A DNA stretch of 15,304 bases from Nitrospinota bacterium (GTDB lineage: Bacteria; Nitrospinota; Nitrospinia; Nitrospinales; VA-1): positions 1-15,304 of the forward strand of contig PCCT01000013.1 in assembly GCA_002731985.1 (NCBI GenBank). The letters run 5' to 3'. This document shows positions 14,141 through 15,304 of the stretch, in pieces. Below the pieces are notes generated by a model. It was not told where the DNA came from and made no database searches. It was given only the letters and a program-made list of their open reading frames with translations. How positions within the stretch are numbered: position 1 is the first letter of the stretch; every line of letters begins with the position of its first letter. The position numbers and the translations under genes were made by a program.

Positions 14141-15304
14141 AGCATTCCTCTTTATTTTGATTTCCAGCTTTGCAATAGGCTGTTCTCAAAAGCGTGGAAT
14201 CGCGAAGAATCCAGACCTGCAATTTTTTCAGGATGTCACTCACCGTTATTTACCCGGCGACAAGGTTTCGCTCCAGGGAGCGGCTTTTGCCAGAGTAGAC
14301 CGAACCCCCGGTGCCGACCTGATTTGGTTTGTCTCTAGCCCGGACAATGGGGCCAGAATCAAAATTCTTTTCAATGAGGGGAGGAATGGAATCGGGCGAA
14401 ACAAGGGGGCTCGTAAGGTTCAGCGAGTGAATGAGGCTATTCGTTTTCTGGCTACGGGGGATGTTGATGGCAATGGAACGGATGACCTGATCTTAGTTAC
14501 TTCTCCCACCAAAAAGGGATCGGCAAAAATTTTATATAACAATGGCAAAGGGTATTTTTCTTCCCGGCCAAATGTTGAATTGCCATTCATTCATCGAAGT
14601 ATCGATCGTGTCGACCTGGTCGATCTTGATCAGGATGGGGATGTCGACTTCATATTTACAGGAAGCAAGGTGTTGACTGAAAACGGGGAACTTCATAAGC
14701 GACAAGGTCAGGTGCTGATCAATAATGGAAGGGGAGAATTTGAGGATGCCACCTCCCTCCTGTGGCCGAAGTTGCCTCCCGGAATTGTTGGTACCAGCAT
14801 TGCAGATTACGATGGGGATGGTCTCCCCGATGTGTTTCTTGTTTACGATAACGGACAGAATCGATTGTTGATGAATAATGGAGTGGGCCAGTTTGTTGAT
14901 AAGACGGACAGGCTTCTTCCAGGAATAAAGGGCCAAAGTACTCACGCGGATTGGGCTGATTTTGATATGGATGGTGATAACGATCTACTTGTCACAAACA
15001 AAGCGATTAAGAAACGTTATCAAAGCCATTCCAGAGAGACCTGTTATTTTCTGGAAAATGACGGTTACGGACGGTTTCGTAAAAAATCGAGCGGAGAACT
15101 GCCTTCCGCACCTGCGTTTCGCGTTTACCTCTTGGATGCTAATGGAACGGGGATTCCAGATGCTATAATCCTTACTAAGGGTGGACCATATTATATGGTC
15201 GGAAAGGGTAAATGGGGTTTTAATGTGGAAACAAATAAACGACTTCCTGGAATAAGTCCGGTGAAAGAAATGACCTTTGGTGACATCAATGGAGACGGAT
15301 TCCT
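14100..15304 (+). CDS. FG-GAP/VCBS repeat lipoprotein (3' truncated by window end)
   Basis: No stop codon appears before the window ends, so only about 401 residues are visible. The ATG at 14100 yields a lipoprotein signal peptide: basic n-region, hydrophobic AFLFILISSFAIG, then lipobox Cys28 (AIGC-SQ). A TTG at 14133 would give a shorter version (LTKAFLFILISS...). GGAGG at 14092-14096 serves the ATG though spacing is short. The mature part carries calcium-type DxDxDG loops at about 54-61-residue intervals: GDVDGNGTDD (from 121), LDQDGDVD (from about 176), ADYDGDGLPD (236), ADFDMDGDND (287), LDANGTGIPD (346) and GDINGDG (395). Such repeats build a beta-propeller like integrin alpha or UnbV-type proteins, usually outside the cytoplasm. 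The first half lacks canonical repeats. Ligand and role are unknown; overlap with the hydrolase gene suggests co-expression. Confidence 0.85.
   Translation, partial: MSPNPICRLPCLTKAFLFILISSFAIGCSQKRGIAKNPDLQFFQDVTHRYLPGDKVSLQGAAFARVDRTPGADLIWFVSSPDNGARIKILFNEGRNGIGRNKGARKVQRVNEAIRFLATGDVDGNGTDDLILVTSPTKKGSAKILYNNGKGYFSSRPNVELPFIHRSIDRVDLVDLDQDGDVDFIFTGSKVLTENGELHKRQGQVLINNGRGEFEDATSLLWPKLPPGIVGTSIADYDGDGLPDVFLVYDNGQNRLLMNNGVGQFVDKTDRLLPGIKGQSTHADWADFDMDGDNDLLVTNKAIKKRYQSHSRETCYFLENDGYGRFRKKSSGELPSAPAFRVYLLDANGTGIPDAIILTKGGPYYMVGKGKWGFNVETNKRLPGISPVKEMTFGDINGDGF

Overview
This window reads as chromosomal DNA from a Gram-negative bacterium of moderate GC. It carries an outer-membrane lipoprotein exporter ATPase (LolD), the lipid A enzyme LpxD and a secreted repeat protein. 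RecA, AccA and the c-type-heme/SUMF1 protein give it a flavour I associate with Nitrospinota or deltaproteobacteria-like lineages. That placement is an impression from memory; phylogeny of RecA, AccA and LpxD would settle it. Gene density is high. I see no insertion sequence, prophage, CRISPR array, rRNA or convincing tRNA.

Layout. Positions 1-3885 (plus strand) hold an envelope/lipid block: the 3' part of lolD, lpxD, a signal-peptide leucine-rich-repeat protein of the ribonuclease-inhibitor type, and accA. A minus-strand MsbA-type ABC exporter (3900-5624) converges on accA. It diverges from an aldo/keto reductase (5747-6691) across a 122-nt region with a good minus-strand sigma70 promoter and a perfect 14-bp palindrome. 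Next comes a minus-strand cluster, recA-recX-pilD (9459 down to 7007), followed by a decayed-looking TPR fragment. Upstream of recA is a 23-bp inverted repeat in operator position. Plus-strand genes then follow: a doubtful small ORF and an unrecognised 315-residue protein with its own promoter.

A 314-nt convergent gap (10871-11184) holds no convincing gene but contains strong palindromes. One closely resembles TetR/NemR-type operators. On the minus strand is an exported protein that joins two heme-binding motifs to a SUMF1/formylglycine-generating-enzyme-like domain. The window ends with a plus-strand set: a LipM-type octanoyltransferase with its candidate catalytic cysteine, a metallo-beta-lactamase-fold hydrolase, and a lipoprotein with FG-GAP/VCBS calcium-binding repeats that runs off the end.

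Working together. LolD, LpxD, AccA and the ABC exporter all serve envelope lipid and lipoprotein supply. RecA and RecX form the usual recombinase/modulator pair. PilD processes type IV pilins or type II secretion pseudopilins, whose genes are not in this window. No complete new defence or biosynthetic system is visible. The most unusual items are the heme-motif/SUMF1 fusion, the orphan TetR-like operator, the unidentified 315-residue protein and the candidate non-canonical operator at recA.
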